Positions 45,204 through 54,784 of a DNA stretch of 64,000 bases are shown piece by piece (within the stretch, counting starts at the first letter, position 1; each line of letters opens with the position of its first letter). The notes beneath the pieces were generated by a model. It saw nothing but the letters and a program-made list of their open reading frames with translations, was not told the DNA's origin and did not search any database. The translations under genes were made by a program, and so were the position numbers. The stretch covers positions 28,291 through 92,290 of the forward strand of contig JAFATF010000226.1 in assembly GCA_019244045.1 (NCBI GenBank). The letters are read 5' to 3'. Source of the stretch: Acidobacteriota bacterium. Its GTDB lineage: Bacteria > Acidobacteriota > Terriglobia > Terriglobales > Acidobacteriaceae.

Positions 45204-45863
45204 TCAAAGGGCTTTGCGAAATGTCAAATTGATGCGGCAATTTCCGACGAGCGGGTCAAAACCGTCTCGCAGCGGAGCAACCCCATGGAAATTGAGGCGT
45301 GCGGGTCCGCCCCAGACGGCAACATCTCCACTCTCTACGCGAATTCGGCGTGGCCGCTCGGTGCGTTCTCCGCCTCCGAACAGGAACACGGCTGGCAAGC
45401 CTATGGAGACGGAAACAATCGGCTGCTGGTAGTCGTGCTCATCACGATCCTGATGCAGTGACAGGCGTGTTCCTGGGTTATAGCGGTTGATCAGACAAAC
45501 GTCCGGAACAAAGCGGGAAAAGCCACCTGCAGCGGCCGCCCGCCCGGCAAGCTTCTTTAAGAGATCCGGCATTGGCGGCCACGGCCGACCGGTTTCAGGA
45601 TCTCGGCTGTCGTAGCGATAACCAGTCCGATCGGTCACCCAGCCTGCCTCCCCGCAGTTGGTCATGGCCACCGACATGCGATGGCCGCCGGGCGTGATCA
45701 TTCGACGGAAGGGAGCGAGGGCTTGAATTTCGTCGACCGCTTCTACCAACGCTGGGACTTCGGAAGCGGCAAAGCCCCGCAGCAGTACGGCGCCCTGGCT
45801 TAGCTCGACCCGTTCGCCGAGGGGCGCTTCGCTGGGGAACAAGCCCTGGTTACTTGGCATCAT
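45204..45863 (-). CDS. alkB: AlkB-type DNA repair dioxygenase
   Basis: A 2-oxoglutarate/Fe(II) dioxygenase that removes alkyl groups from DNA bases. The iron site is HQD in INRYNPGTRLSLHQDRDEH together with the distal His in LNFHGVAPL, and 2OG is held by the arginines of the AlkB-typical end CRINLTFRKAL. Nucleotide-recognition segments (GHRMSVAMTNCGEAGWV and GYRYDSRDPETGRPWPPMP) match E. coli AlkB. Length (219 aa) is normal. It overlaps the upstream oxygenase gene by 14 bases, so the two are co-transcribed. No ada gene is present. Confidence 0.94.
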   Translation of the reverse strand: MMPSNQGLFPSEAPLGERVELSQGAVLLRGFAASEVPALVEAVDEIQALAPFRRMITPGGHRMSVAMTNCGEAGWVTDRTGYRYDSRDPETGRPWPPMPDLLKKLAGRAAAAGGFSRFVPDVCLINRYNPGTRLSLHQDRDEHDYQQPIVSVSIGLPAVFLFGGGERTERPRRIRVESGDVAVWGGPARLNFHGVAPLRDGFDPLVGNCRINLTFRKAL

Positions 45864-46611
45864 GAAAAATAATTCCCAAGGTAAAGCGCTGGCCGGAGCG
45901 GATTCGGCTTACTCCATGGCGCATGGCAACGCGATAAACACCGCGAGTGCCGCGCATTGGGCGCTCATTAACGGCAAAAATGACGGCTTCGCCCTGCATC
46001 AGCGGCACCACTTCAACCCGTGACTGCATTCTCGGCCTCTGTTCGGTCAGGACAAAATCACCTCCCAGGAACTCCTCGCTGGGCGCGCTGAGCAGTACGG
46101 TTACCTGCAGCGGGAACACCATCTCTCCGTATAGATCTCGATGCAAGCAGTTGTAGTCTTCTTTCCCATATTTCAACAACAGCGGAGTGGGCAGGCACTG
46201 CCCGGCTTTGTGGCACTGCCGCAAATATCCCTGCAGCGTCGGGGGATACTGCCGGCTGCGGCCAAGCATTAACTGCCAGCGGTTCGCAACCGCCGCCAGA
46301 TGCGGATAGAGATCGGCGCGGAGGCGTGAAATGGTTCCGGGAAGAGGATACCTGTAGTATTTGTACTCCCCTTGCCCAAAGCCGTGCCTCGCCATGACCA
46401 CACGGCTGCGGAAGGCGCTCTCTTGCTCGTAGCCAGCGCTTAATTTCCGGCATTCGGCTCCGGTCAATAGTGGGCCGGCTACGGCCGATCCACGTTCGTC
46501 TAATTGCGATTCGATCCGTTTCCAGTCGAGTGCTGCCACTCGCTTCTCCGGGGTGACGGGAAACTCATGGCCTAAACAACTGTGCTCCATCTTTACTTCA
46601 ACCTTCACCAT
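45850..46611 (-). CDS. 2OG-Fe(II) oxygenase encoded next to alkB
   Basis: A second 2-oxoglutarate/Fe(II) dioxygenase. The double-stranded beta-helix core has NCLHRDLYGEMVFPLQVTVLLS, quoted here as NCLHRDLYGEMVFPLQ, with the HxD iron ligands. GGDFVLTEQRPR follows, and the distal His/Arg region is MRHGVSRIRSGQRFTLGIIFHD. This resembles prolyl-hydroxylase-like oxygenases found beside alkB in other bacteria; the substrate is unknown. ATG 46611 or ATG 46590 could be the start. Its 14-base overlap with alkB implies a joint response, perhaps to alkylation damage. Confidence 0.85.
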   Translation of the reverse strand: MVKVEVKMEHSCLGHEFPVTPEKRVAALDWKRIESQLDERGSAVAGPLLTGAECRKLSAGYEQESAFRSRVVMARHGFGQGEYKYYRYPLPGTISRLRADLYPHLAAVANRWQLMLGRSRQYPPTLQGYLRQCHKAGQCLPTPLLLKYGKEDYNCLHRDLYGEMVFPLQVTVLLSAPSEEFLGGDFVLTEQRPRMQSRVEVVPLMQGEAVIFAVNERPMRGTRGVYRVAMRHGVSRIRSGQRFTLGIIFHDAK

Positions 46612-46707
46612 AGTCTACGAGAGGAGATCTGGGGCCGAATATCCAGTTCTTGCGCATAGTTGCCTGCCTCGGGGCAAGAGGGGCAACGCAAGCCACGGAG
46701 GAAAAAG

Positions 46708-47319
46708 CTAGCGATTGCGACCGGCTGATCGAATCTGATCGAAGGGAACATTCGCGGGAATTTGGTAACGAGCCATGATGTCTTGCATGCGGCGCGCGTT
46801 CTTGTTGATGCCGTCGCGATCGTTTCTGCGGCGGGCCTCGAGCCATTTCTGGTAATAGTGATCAAACTTCTTCTGGTCATTGGCCGATAAGCGAGCCCGA
46901 CCGGAAGAGGGGGGGCGAGCTGCTGCGTCGGGCGCATTGCCGGTGCCGTTACTGGCGATCTGATCGAAGGGCACATTCGGCGGGATCTTATAAAGCGCCA
47001 TGATGTCCTGCATGTGACGCGCATTACTCTGGATGTCACCCACATCATTCTTGCGGCTGGCGTCGATCCAGTTGCGGTAATACTCGTCGAATTTTCGCTG
47101 ATCCTCCGGGGCCAGTTGCGAATGCCCGTAATCGGAGACCCCGTTCTGCGCGTAACTGCCCGCGGGCGGATGCGGGATCGTGGCGTCGCCCGGATTCGCG
47201 TGGCCATATGCCTTCTGCCGGGAACGATTGAAATCGACTTTTGAAGAGGCGGGCTGCGCCCCGGCTCCCATTGACATGGCCGAAATCACCAGTACCGAAG
47301 CTCGAACTCTACCGATCAT
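46708..47319 (-). CDS. Secreted protein with two tandem 53-residue repeats
   Basis: A 203-residue protein from ATG 47319 (with GGAGGC upstream), opening with a signal peptide (MIGRVRASVLVISAMSMGAG). Two copies of a 53-residue unit follow: residues 69-121 and 144-196. Each runs DQ-KFD-YY--W--A-R-ND, then I--NAR-MQDIMA-Y-IP-NVPFDQI, and they are joined by a 22-residue Ser/Ala/Pro-rich linker. The repeats match at roughly two thirds of positions. The family is unknown to me; helix-rich repeats with an FDQI end might bind a partner in the periplasm. The gene stands apart from its neighbours by about 100 bases on one side and 245 on the other. Confidence 0.75.
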   Translation of the reverse strand: MIGRVRASVLVISAMSMGAGAQPASSKVDFNRSRQKAYGHANPGDATIPHPPAGSYAQNGVSDYGHSQLAPEDQRKFDEYYRNWIDASRKNDVGDIQSNARHMQDIMALYKIPPNVPFDQIASNGTGNAPDAAARPPSSGRARLSANDQKKFDHYYQKWLEARRRNDRDGINKNARRMQDIMARYQIPANVPFDQIRSAGRNR

Positions 47320-47565
47320 GTTGCCTCCAGGGGCCGACAAGCCCCCCTGCAGTTGCATGCCAACAGCGGGTGAGAGGCACGAATTCTGCCTAAGTTTGCC
47401 TATTCTTGGAGTTTGAGTGGACGGCTGATCCTCAGGAGGTCCTGATCGCGGGAACCGGCAGGCGACGAGAATTGTTGCACAAAGGTTTTGAGCTCAAAAT
47501 GGGTTAAATCTCAGAGAAGAGCTTTTGGGGGATTCCCCGTCCTTACCACTAAATCAGTTATTGGG

Positions 47566-48774
47566 TTACTGAGTGATTCCCGCGGCCGGTTGCTCTGCCG
47601 TGCGGGCGGGCAGGAGAGTCGGACCATTGGCAAAGAAACTGTGGTCGTAGAGGTTGCGGTACATCCGTCCGGCAATCTCGGCGGCTTTGGGACCGTACGT
47701 TGGCCGCCCGCCCTGCAGGAAGACGACGGTCACGATTCTGCCCACGCTGGTATTTGCGTACGAAGCAAACCACCCGTACCGCGTACCCGAATTCGAACAG
47801 GTTCCGGTCTTACCAAGAATGGACTCTTCATTGAAGTTGAGGCGAAGGCTACGCGCTGTCCCGTATTCAACGGCACCGGCCATGCCATCGGAAATCTCAG
47901 GAATCAGAGAGGCGATGTCCAAGTGCCGCTTCGCACGAGGCTGGAAGCTAGCGACTTCGTCGGGGCCGGCTGGATGTTGTAGGTAGTAGAGTGTTCCACC
48001 ATTAGCAATAGCCGACAGCAATGCCCCTAATTGCAGTGGGGTCATCGAAATGCCCTCACCGAAAGAGCACATTTTGCCTACCCCACCGAGCTTAGCGGGA
48101 ATCTCTTCGTCCGGATACGTTCCCAGATGCTCGCCAGGGATGTTGTAGCCCGCCAGCTCGCCTAACCCGTACTGGTGGGCGTAGTAACTGACCTTGTCGA
48201 AACCCAATTTTCGTCCCACGGCTTCAAAATAGGCATTGTTGGAGCGTGCGAGAGCCGTTGTGAGATTGAGATGACTGCGGCGGCCGAGAGCAATTTCCGT
48301 GTCCTTGGTGATCAGGTTTTCACTCAGCGCAGCCAAGGCAACCGAAAGCTTGATAGTCGAACATGGCTGGGCGCCGCTGGACAAGGCCAGCTTCTGGTTC
48401 ACCATGGCTAGAATGCGCCCGCTGGTGGGTTCGACGGCGACCACGGCACCGTTCATGGTGCCGAGTGCATCGACGGCGGCAGCACGGACCACCGGGTCTT
48501 CACCAGCAGTCTCGTCGCCGTCCGTAATATCTCCGGCAAATGAACTCGTATAGAAGCGCTCGTAATAACGATGGCGCCGGCGTCCAGCGTAGTGGCGCCG
48601 GCCGCGGCTGCGGGCCAGGCGATTCATGCGGCGGCGCGCATGCTGATTCTCGCTAACCGATGGGCCCTTGCTCTTGGGCCGGAGAACTTTGGTGTTCACC
48701 GTGGCGGCGAAAGCAAATACCGTCAGGAAAAATGCTACACCGAGTCCTAGCGCCGTATGGAGAAGAGGTTTCAT
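47566..48774 (-). CDS. Small penicillin-binding transpeptidase-domain protein
   Basis: A 402-residue protein from ATG 48774, with an N-terminal signal/anchor (LLHTALGLGVAFFLTVFAFA) and a basic Arg/His-rich stretch. It has a single penicillin-binding transpeptidase domain (PF00905 type) with the nucleophile motif STIK (in PCSTIKLSVA), SNN and KTGT (in ILGKTGTCSNS). GEGISMTPLQLGALLSAIANGG is the usual class-B PBP segment, quoted here as GEGISMTPLQLGALLSAI. It lacks the large dimerisation domain of PBP2/PBP3. It may be a D,D-transpeptidase or a beta-lactam-binding sensor. A frame-consistent GTG at 48921 is possible but unlikely. Confidence 0.85.
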   Translation of the reverse strand: MKPLLHTALGLGVAFFLTVFAFAATVNTKVLRPKSKGPSVSENQHARRRMNRLARSRGRRHYAGRRRHRYYERFYTSSFAGDITDGDETAGEDPVVRAAAVDALGTMNGAVVAVEPTSGRILAMVNQKLALSSGAQPCSTIKLSVALAALSENLITKDTEIALGRRSHLNLTTALARSNNAYFEAVGRKLGFDKVSYYAHQYGLGELAGYNIPGEHLGTYPDEEIPAKLGGVGKMCSFGEGISMTPLQLGALLSAIANGGTLYYLQHPAGPDEVASFQPRAKRHLDIASLIPEISDGMAGAVEYGTARSLRLNFNEESILGKTGTCSNSGTRYGWFASYANTSVGRIVTVVFLQGGRPTYGPKAAEIAGRMYRNLYDHSFFANGPTLLPARTAEQPAAGITQ

Positions 48775-49276
48775 CGAATCCCGACCCCGGAGTTCTATCT
48801 CAAAACGTGCACGAAAACTGCCACTCGGCCTTCGCCTTAGCCGAAAGCGCATGCAACTCGTTCGATAGTAAGAGAGTTGCCCGTTTTTCTGCAAGGACAA
48901 AGCTCCTCTCACCGACACCACCGGGTACTTAGCTAAGTACTTTGGATCTGGCTAATTGGAGGGAATTTGCTGGAAGTGGCGGATCTTTCGTAATCCCACC
49001 AGGTTTACTATTAAGGCACGAGAAATGTGCAAATATTTGTCGCCAAGCGTGGACCTGTCTTGAACAAGAGCCCTACCTGCCGGCTCCCTTTGCCGGGCTA
49101 GCTGAATTGGGCCAAATGCTGCTCATCAGGCCTTCGGACCTGCTTTAAGAAGTTCGCCCCCGATTTTGCGCCACCAGCTGACAACCTGGCGAGTTCCGCG
49201 TCTAATTCAGGTGCCACCTGGCGCGGTTATTGAACTTCGGACATGGTTTCTCCGTACTTCAAATCAGTGCTTTCCG
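48775..49276. other. Divergent control region between the PBP gene and the DUF5916 gene
   Basis: This 502-base interval has no gene I can support; a 68-residue plus-strand ORF (48942-49148) lacks motifs and a ribosome binding site. On the minus strand, TTGCAG with TACTAT 18 bases further on (about 48862-48893) could be the PBP promoter. The perfect palindrome at 48925-48940 lies just upstream of it. Confidence 0.4.
48925..48940. promoter_or_regulatory. Perfect 16-bp palindrome, candidate BlaI/MecI-type operator
   Basis: GTACTTAGCTAAGTAC is its own reverse complement with no mismatch or spacer. It lies about 150 bases upstream of the PBP start, in the control region. Its TAC...GTA ends resemble known BlaI/MecI operators, which also carry TACA/TGTA half-sites. 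Since BlaI controls beta-lactam response genes, the position is suggestive. No blaI or blaR gene is in the window. Confidence 0.45.
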
Positions 49277-51634
49277 ATGTGCTTGGCGCGCTTGGCCATT
49301 GTTACCACCCTGGTCTTATTGGTCTCGAGGGTACTGTTCGCGGCCAGCAGCGTACACATACCTTACGTGAGTAAGCCCCCGCGCCTCAGCAACTTTGAGG
49401 ATATGCGACCACACGGGGTAGCCCGCGAGCTACAGAGAATCAGTGGGTTCACTCAGCAGCAACCATCCGACGGCAAGCCTGCGACCGAGCCAACGGATAT
49501 TTATGTCGGCTACGATCGGGTGAATCTCTATGTCGTTTGGGTGTGCTGGGATTCGCCGCGTATGGTTCGAGCGCACCTCACCCGACGAGAGGCCGTCACA
49601 CCGCCGGATGATGATTATGTGGAACTCACCATCGACACATTCCACGACCAGCGCCATGGGTTCTTATTCGATGTAAACCCGCTCGGCATGCAGGCGGATG
49701 CGCTATGGAGTGAGGGCAGCGGTCCAGACTACTCGTTCGACACAGTTTGGGATTCCCGCGGGCGCTTAACCGCAAAGGGCTACATCGTTTGGATGGCAGT
49801 TCCCTTCCGCAGCCTGCGATTTCGTGGCGTGAGAGGCGAGCTTTGGGGCGTGACCTTCATGCGCTACATCGCGCACAACGACGAGATCGACTACTGGCCG
49901 TACGTTTCCAGCCGCGTCTCCGGCACCTTGAATCAAGAGGGAACGCTGAATGGCTTTACCGACATCTCGCCCAGCCACAATATGCAATTCATCCCCTATG
50001 TTTCTTTTCAGAACTTTCGCGCACTCGATACCCGCGATCCAAGCCAGCCGCGCATGGATCAGATCAATGCGCGAGGCAAAGCCGGATTGGATTCGAAGTT
50101 TGTTTTTCACGACAGCCTGGTCCTCGACGCCACCATCAACCCAGACTTCGCTCAGGTCGAGTCCGATGAGCCGCAAAACACGGTCAACCAGCGCTTTCGG
50201 GTTTTTTTCCCGGAAAAGCGGCCCTTCTTTCTCGAGAACTCAAATTATTTCGGAGATACGAACATAGGGGTCTACCGTCTTTCGCAGGTGTTGTTTACCC
50301 GGCAGGTCGCCGACCCAAGCTTTGGCGCACGCCTGACCGGCAAACAAGGGCCCTGGAATCTGGGCTTTTTCCTTGCCGATGACCGCTCTCCCGGACTGGC
50401 CGTGCCCGACTTCAGTCCTTTTGCCGGTAAGCGCGCTTATTTCGCGGTGGCCAGTGTCAGCCACGATTTCGGGACGCAGAACAATTTGGGTGTTATCTAC
50501 ACCGACCGCGAATTCGCAGGCTTTTTCAATCGTGTGGGCGGGATGTACGCCAATTACCGCATCAATAGCAACTGGACCAGCTGGTTGCGCAGCGTGGTCA
50601 GCTCGACCTTCTCATCGCCGCTCGAACCCGGTTCAACTTTGCTTGGAGCGGCACCCTCTCAGCCCGCATTCTCCCCCGCCGCCTACCAATTCGGGTCCGA
50701 CACTGAGGCAGTACTTAACAACATCGGGCGGCGCCTCTCCTACGAACTGATGTTCCAGGACATCACGCCAGACTTTCACACCGACGTGGGTTTCGTGCCG
50801 CGCAGCGACATTCGCAATGTCAGCCAGTACTTTCATTTTTACTGGCGTCCGGAGGGCAAGCACCTCGTTTTCCAGGGACCCGAGGCGAATACTCACAACC
50901 TGTGGGACCACAATGGAATAGCCGTCCAGCAAATTTACAACTTCGACTGGGTTTTCGATTTCAAACCCAACCTGATCCTGGCCCCCATCATCGGTTACGA
51001 GACCGATACTTTGCGGCCCGTCGATTTTGCCGGACTTACGGGCAATCACAACTACGTTCAGGATGCGGTAGGATTGGTCTTCAAAGGCAGTCCACTCAGT
51101 AAGCACCTTCAATACTCAGTTATACGCGACGGCGCCGTGCTGATCGACGTCCCCTCCGGGCAGCTGCCAATCACCGGCGACGAAACCGCGATCACCGAGA
51201 AGATAACTTTGAAACCCACTCGGCACCTGGAAATCGACAACACCTACATTCTCGACCGGGTGCTCAATGGGGCCGCCCGGCGCGCTGCCTTCAACAACCA
51301 TATCCTCCGCTCGAAGTGGAATTATCAGTTCACGCCGGCATGGTCCCTACGGGTGATCACGCAATATAACGGGCTGCTCGCCAACCCCCATGGGAGCTCG
51401 CTGACGACCACCAAGACCCTGAATTTTGATTTTTTGTTCACCTTTATGCCCCATCCCGGGACTGCCGTGTACGTAGGCTACAACAGCAACCTCGAAAACC
51501 TGATACCCGGTCTTTGCCAGCAGTTGCCGGGTACAACGACCTGCATTCCCGGGGGCGGGCTAGTTCGCAGCCATCATTTCATCAATGATGGCCGGCAGTT
51601 TTTCGTCAAGATCAGCTATCTGTTTCGTCGTTAG
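49277..51634 (+). CDS. DUF5916 outer-membrane-barrel protein with CBM9-like N-domain
   Basis: A 785-residue secreted protein. A signal peptide (LARLAIVTTLVLLVSRVLFA) precedes a carbohydrate-binding family 9-like beta domain (VGYDRVNLYVVWVCWDSP, DDDYVELTIDTFHDQRHGF, GYIVWMAVPFRSLRF). The DUF5916 domain follows, with NPDFAQVESDEPQNTVNQRF and FFPEKRPFFLENSNYF, then aromatic-rich strands to a final FFVKISYLFRR. This suggests an outer-membrane beta-barrel with a surface or periplasmic binding domain. The start is uncertain; ATG 49277 follows the family pattern, but the frame is open 111 bases further upstream. No substrate can be assigned. Confidence 0.87.
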   Translation: MCLARLAIVTTLVLLVSRVLFAASSVHIPYVSKPPRLSNFEDMRPHGVARELQRISGFTQQQPSDGKPATEPTDIYVGYDRVNLYVVWVCWDSPRMVRAHLTRREAVTPPDDDYVELTIDTFHDQRHGFLFDVNPLGMQADALWSEGSGPDYSFDTVWDSRGRLTAKGYIVWMAVPFRSLRFRGVRGELWGVTFMRYIAHNDEIDYWPYVSSRVSGTLNQEGTLNGFTDISPSHNMQFIPYVSFQNFRALDTRDPSQPRMDQINARGKAGLDSKFVFHDSLVLDATINPDFAQVESDEPQNTVNQRFRVFFPEKRPFFLENSNYFGDTNIGVYRLSQVLFTRQVADPSFGARLTGKQGPWNLGFFLADDRSPGLAVPDFSPFAGKRAYFAVASVSHDFGTQNNLGVIYTDREFAGFFNRVGGMYANYRINSNWTSWLRSVVSSTFSSPLEPGSTLLGAAPSQPAFSPAAYQFGSDTEAVLNNIGRRLSYELMFQDITPDFHTDVGFVPRSDIRNVSQYFHFYWRPEGKHLVFQGPEANTHNLWDHNGIAVQQIYNFDWVFDFKPNLILAPIIGYETDTLRPVDFAGLTGNHNYVQDAVGLVFKGSPLSKHLQYSVIRDGAVLIDVPSGQLPITGDETAITEKITLKPTRHLEIDNTYILDRVLNGAARRAAFNNHILRSKWNYQFTPAWSLRVITQYNGLLANPHGSSLTTTKTLNFDFLFTFMPHPGTAVYVGYNSNLENLIPGLCQQLPGTTTCIPGGGLVRSHHFINDGRQFFVKISYLFRR

Positions 51635-51754
51635 CCCCTGGCGACTGGCAAGAAAGACGCTAATCGTCGGACTTCAGGTTTGATCGGTTGGGAACAGCGT
51701 GCCGCGGCCGCACACCCTGTGTCGATCACAACCATCGGCGGCAGGTTGTACGCC

Positions 51755-52136
51755 ATGCTTGCAAGTATCTTTGGGCCTTCCTGCCCTTTCTGCTGGTCGC
51801 TTTGGTTTGTCTCCCCGCCCGGGCTCAGGAGCCTCCTTTGCCCCGGCAACCGGCTGCCACTCTAAGGGGAGAGGCTCAAGCTCGGTTGCTGATCGCGACG
51901 AGATTGCCGATTTGAAAGCCGACCTGCGGAAAATGCAGTCACGGCTGAACGCAATGCAGGCAAACTTCGCCCGGGTAGGCAATCCAACCATGCCTGCGAA
52001 TCATGAATTTCAATTGAACATAGACATGTGGCGCATCCTGATCGATCACATGCGCGCCCTATCAAACATCTGGAAGAGGCAAATTCATTGCGATCCAAAC
52101 CGCAGGCCCAGCCGCCGAGAACGCCGAAGCAATTGA
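51755..52136 (+). pseudogene. Probable frame-shifted gene for a small secreted helical protein
   Basis: Two pieces in different plus-strand frames look like one protein. The first piece is a typical signal peptide (KYLWAFLPFLLVALVCLPARAQ, quoted as KYLWAFLPFLLVALVC and LPARAQ) near 51763-51830, with no start codon in its own frame; ATG 51755 lies in a neighbouring frame. The second, from about 51880, reads EIADLKADLRKMQSRLNAM, then QANFARVGNP and EFQLNIDMWRILIDHM, a plausible short periplasmic helical domain. One or two indels would restore a single ORF. Real decay and a sequencing error are both possible. Confidence 0.4.
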
Positions 52137-52176
52137 GTTCTTCGGCGGTCTCGGTTCGCTGGGCGCAACCCTCGGC

Positions 52177-53424
52177 TCACATGATTTCTGAACGCTTCCG
52201 CATGAATGCCGGAACATCCAGATCATCGGGCTGAAAGCCGGGCGCAACGGCCGCTTGCGGCGGCTCGGAAGGGGGTGTTTCCACGACTTGGAGCGCCTCG
52301 GCCGGAGCCTGCATTACCATGTCTGGGACCGGCTCGGTCGCGGGCTCGTTTTCCGGGTCATCGAAAAAGGCATCGCGCTTAGGGCGTTGCGAGATCACGG
52401 GAATGCGGTTCGCCTCTTGCCGGCGCCGCACAACCTCGGCATCCTTGAACCCGGTCGCAATGACCGTAATCTTGACCGCGTCCTTCATTTTTTCATCCAG
52501 CACAGCCCCAAAGATGATATTGGCTTCCTCGTCGGCGGCACTTTGGATGATGGTAGACGCTTCATTCACCTCCGTCAGCTTCAACGAAGTCGATCCTGTA
52601 ATGTTGATCAGGATGCCGCGAGCACCATCGATCGCTCCGGCCTCGAGCAACGGGGAAGCGATTGCTTTTTGGGCCGCCTCGATGGCGCGGCGCGCGCCAC
52701 TAGCGCTTGCCGTACCCATTACGGCATAGCCCATGCCTTGCATGATGGTTTTCACGTCAGCGAAGTCGCGGTTGATGATCCCGGGAATGGTGATGATATC
52801 CGAGATGCCCTGCACGGCTTGTCGCAGGATATCATCGGCGACGCGGAAGGATTCGAAAAAGCCCGCATCCTGGGCGACGGCGAGTAGCTTCTCGTTGGGT
52901 ATCACGATGGTGGTATCGACCGCGTCGATCAGATCCGACAAACCACGCTCGCACTGTTGCATGCGACGTTTGCCTTCGAAGTTGAAGGGCTTGGTGACCA
53001 CCGCGACCGTCAAAGCACCCATCTCCGCCGCCAACGAGGCAATGATGGGGGCAGCCCCGGTTCCGGTGCCACCGCCCAGCCCGGCGGTGACAAACACCAT
53101 GTCGGCGCCTTCCAGGGCTTCGATGATTTTTTCCGAGTCTTCGAGTGCGGCCTTACGCCCAACCTCCGGGTTGGCACCTGCACCCAATCCGCTGGTGAGC
53201 TTGACGCCCAATTGGATTTTTACCGCCGCGCGCGACAGGCGAAGCGCCTGCAAATCTGTATTCGCCACTACAAATTCAATGCCTTCCAGTCCGCTTTCAA
53301 TCATGCGGTTCACGGCATTACCGCCGCCGCCCCCTACCCCGATGACCTTGATCTTGGCGTCGTTCCTGGGTTCCTCATTGAAGCTGATGCGAATGCCGCT
53401 ATCTTTTTCATCACTCATAGTCAC
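52177..53424 (-). CDS. ftsZ: Cell division GTPase FtsZ
   Basis: The tubulin-like GTPase that forms the division ring. The N-terminal [21 protein letters not shown], quoted here as [18 protein letters not shown], is followed by the tubulin signature [12 protein letters not shown] and [10 protein letters not shown]. The C-terminal linker is Pro/Glu-rich and ends in the conserved [11 protein letters not shown] motif that binds FtsA. GTG 53424, with GAGGAA six bases upstream, or ATG 53418 could be the start. Length is 415 aa. It is the last gene of the dcw cluster here, separated from ftsA by 133 bases that may hold its own promoter. Confidence 0.97.
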   Translation of the reverse strand: MTMSDEKDSGIRISFNEEPRNDAKIKVIGVGGGGGNAVNRMIESGLEGIEFVVANTDLQALRLSRAAVKIQLGVKLTSGLGAGANPEVGRKAALEDSEKIIEALEGADMVFVTAGLGGGTGTGAAPIIASLAAEMGALTVAVVTKPFNFEGKRRMQQCERGLSDLIDAVDTTIVIPNEKLLAVAQDAGFFESFRVADDILRQAVQGISDIITIPGIINRDFADVKTIMQGMGYAVMGTASASGARRAIEAAQKAIASPLLEAGAIDGARGILINITGSTSLKLTEVNEASTIIQSAADEEANIIFGAVLDEKMKDAVKITVIATGFKDAEVVRRRQEANRIPVISQRPKRDAFFDDPENEPATEPVPDMVMQAPAEALQVVETPPSEPPQAAVAPGFQPDDLDVPAFMRKRSEIM

Positions 53425-53557
53425 CGTCGTTTCCTCATTTCGTGGTTGATGTTTTGCTCCTTGCCCCCATACCGGCGAGCCTGCGTACCTACTAGTTGGC
53501 CGCCGCCGGACCCGAAATAACTTCCGCAGCCTTCGGTGAAAACGGCGTCCAACATTC

Positions 53558-54784
53558 TCAAGCCCCTTTTAAAGCGAACAGAGACTTCAATTTCGAACTC
53601 CAGCGCTCATCCTGAATGCCGCGTGCGATGCGTGCCCGATGGGCGTAGTAGATGATGCCGAGGACACTGGCAAACTCCGGTTCCGCCAGCATAGCGGGCA
53701 TCTTCGCCAGCGGCAGCGGCCAAGCCAAGCGTACCGGTCTGCGCAGAACTGATTCAGCCACATCCAGCACTCCGGCCAGTCGGGAGGCTCCCCCACTGAG
53801 GACGACCCCGCCCGCGCACAAATCCAGCGCGCCTGCATGGCGCAGGTTGTCGCGCATGAGTTCAAATAGCTCCCGCGCTCTGGGCTCGAGGATTTCTCCC
53901 ACCAGCCGCTGCCGAACTAACCGGGAGGGCCGATCCCCCACCGAAGGCACCTCCACCTCATTGCCATCGGGAATCAGTGTCACCACTGTGTGCCCATAAA
54001 CGCGCTTGATCTTTTCGGCTTCCAAGCCGGGCGTGCACAGGCCGACGGAGAGGTCGCTGGTGAAGTGGTCGCCTCCGATCGAAATGGCTCCGGTGTGGGC
54101 AACCGCCCCTTCCCGAAAGACGATCAGTTCGGTCGAGCCGGCGCCCATATCAGCGAGACAGACACCAAGCTCCCGCTCATCAGAGCGCAGTACGGCGTCG
54201 GCCGAGGCCAGAGGCTCAAAAACCGTGTCGTCGACGTGCACCCCGGCCCGATTAACAGCGGTAATCACGTTCTGCGCGGCGCTGGCGGCAGCGGTTATGA
54301 TGTGCACGCGCACTTCCAGCCGCGTGCCCATCATGCCGAGCGGATCACGGATGCCAGCCTGATCATCGAGAATAAATTGCTGCGGTAGCAGGTGCACGAT
54401 CTCCCGATCTGCAGGCAGCGAGACGGCGCGCGCCTTGTCGACCGCCAGGCGAATCTCCTCGCGCCCGATCTCTCGCGGACGCGTGCCGAAGCTGAGGCCG
54501 CCCTGACTGCTGAGGCCGCGAATCTGCGCGCCGCCGATACCTACCGTCGCGTGCTCGATCGGAGCCGCCGCGCGATCTTCCGCCTGTTCCACGGCTTCTT
54601 GGATGGCGGCCACAGCTTTGTCCAATTCGATGATGACACCTTTGCGCGAGCCCCGCGATTCGGAGATGCCGTGACCGCGATAACGCATGCCATGATCGCA
54701 AGCTTCCGCCATCAGCACGCAGGTCTTGGCGCTTCCGACATCGATGGCAATCAGGAACTGGTCGCTCGCGCTCGCCATATTCAT
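53558..54784 (-). CDS. ftsA: Cell division protein FtsA
   Basis: An actin-fold protein that tethers FtsZ filaments to the membrane. It begins [18 protein letters not shown] (phosphate-1 motif) and has the phosphate-2 motif [14 protein letters not shown] and adenosine motif [15 protein letters not shown]2-type insertion and the [22 protein letters not shown] segment identify FtsA rather than MreB. A short C-terminal helix ([12 protein letters not shown]) would serve for membrane binding. ATG 54784 overlaps the ftsQ stop (ATGA); ATG 54778 is the alternative. Length (408 aa) is normal. Confidence 0.95.
   Translation of the reverse strand: MNMASASDQFLIAIDVGSAKTCVLMAEACDHGMRYRGHGISESRGSRKGVIIELDKAVAAIQEAVEQAEDRAAAPIEHATVGIGGAQIRGLSSQGGLSFGTRPREIGREEIRLAVDKARAVSLPADREIVHLLPQQFILDDQAGIRDPLGMMGTRLEVRVHIITAAASAAQNVITAVNRAGVHVDDTVFEPLASADAVLRSDERELGVCLADMGAGSTELIVFREGAVAHTGAISIGGDHFTSDLSVGLCTPGLEAEKIKRVYGHTVVTLIPDGNEVEVPSVGDRPSRLVRQRLVGEILEPRARELFELMRDNLRHAGALDLCAGGVVLSGGASRLAGVLDVAESVLRRPVRLAWPLPLAKMPAMLAEPEFASVLGIIYYAHRARIARGIQDERWSSKLKSLFALKGA

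Noticed and set aside
48942..49148. A 68-residue ORF in the PBP/DUF5916 gap
   Set aside because: No motif, no ribosome binding site and it overlaps likely promoter DNA.
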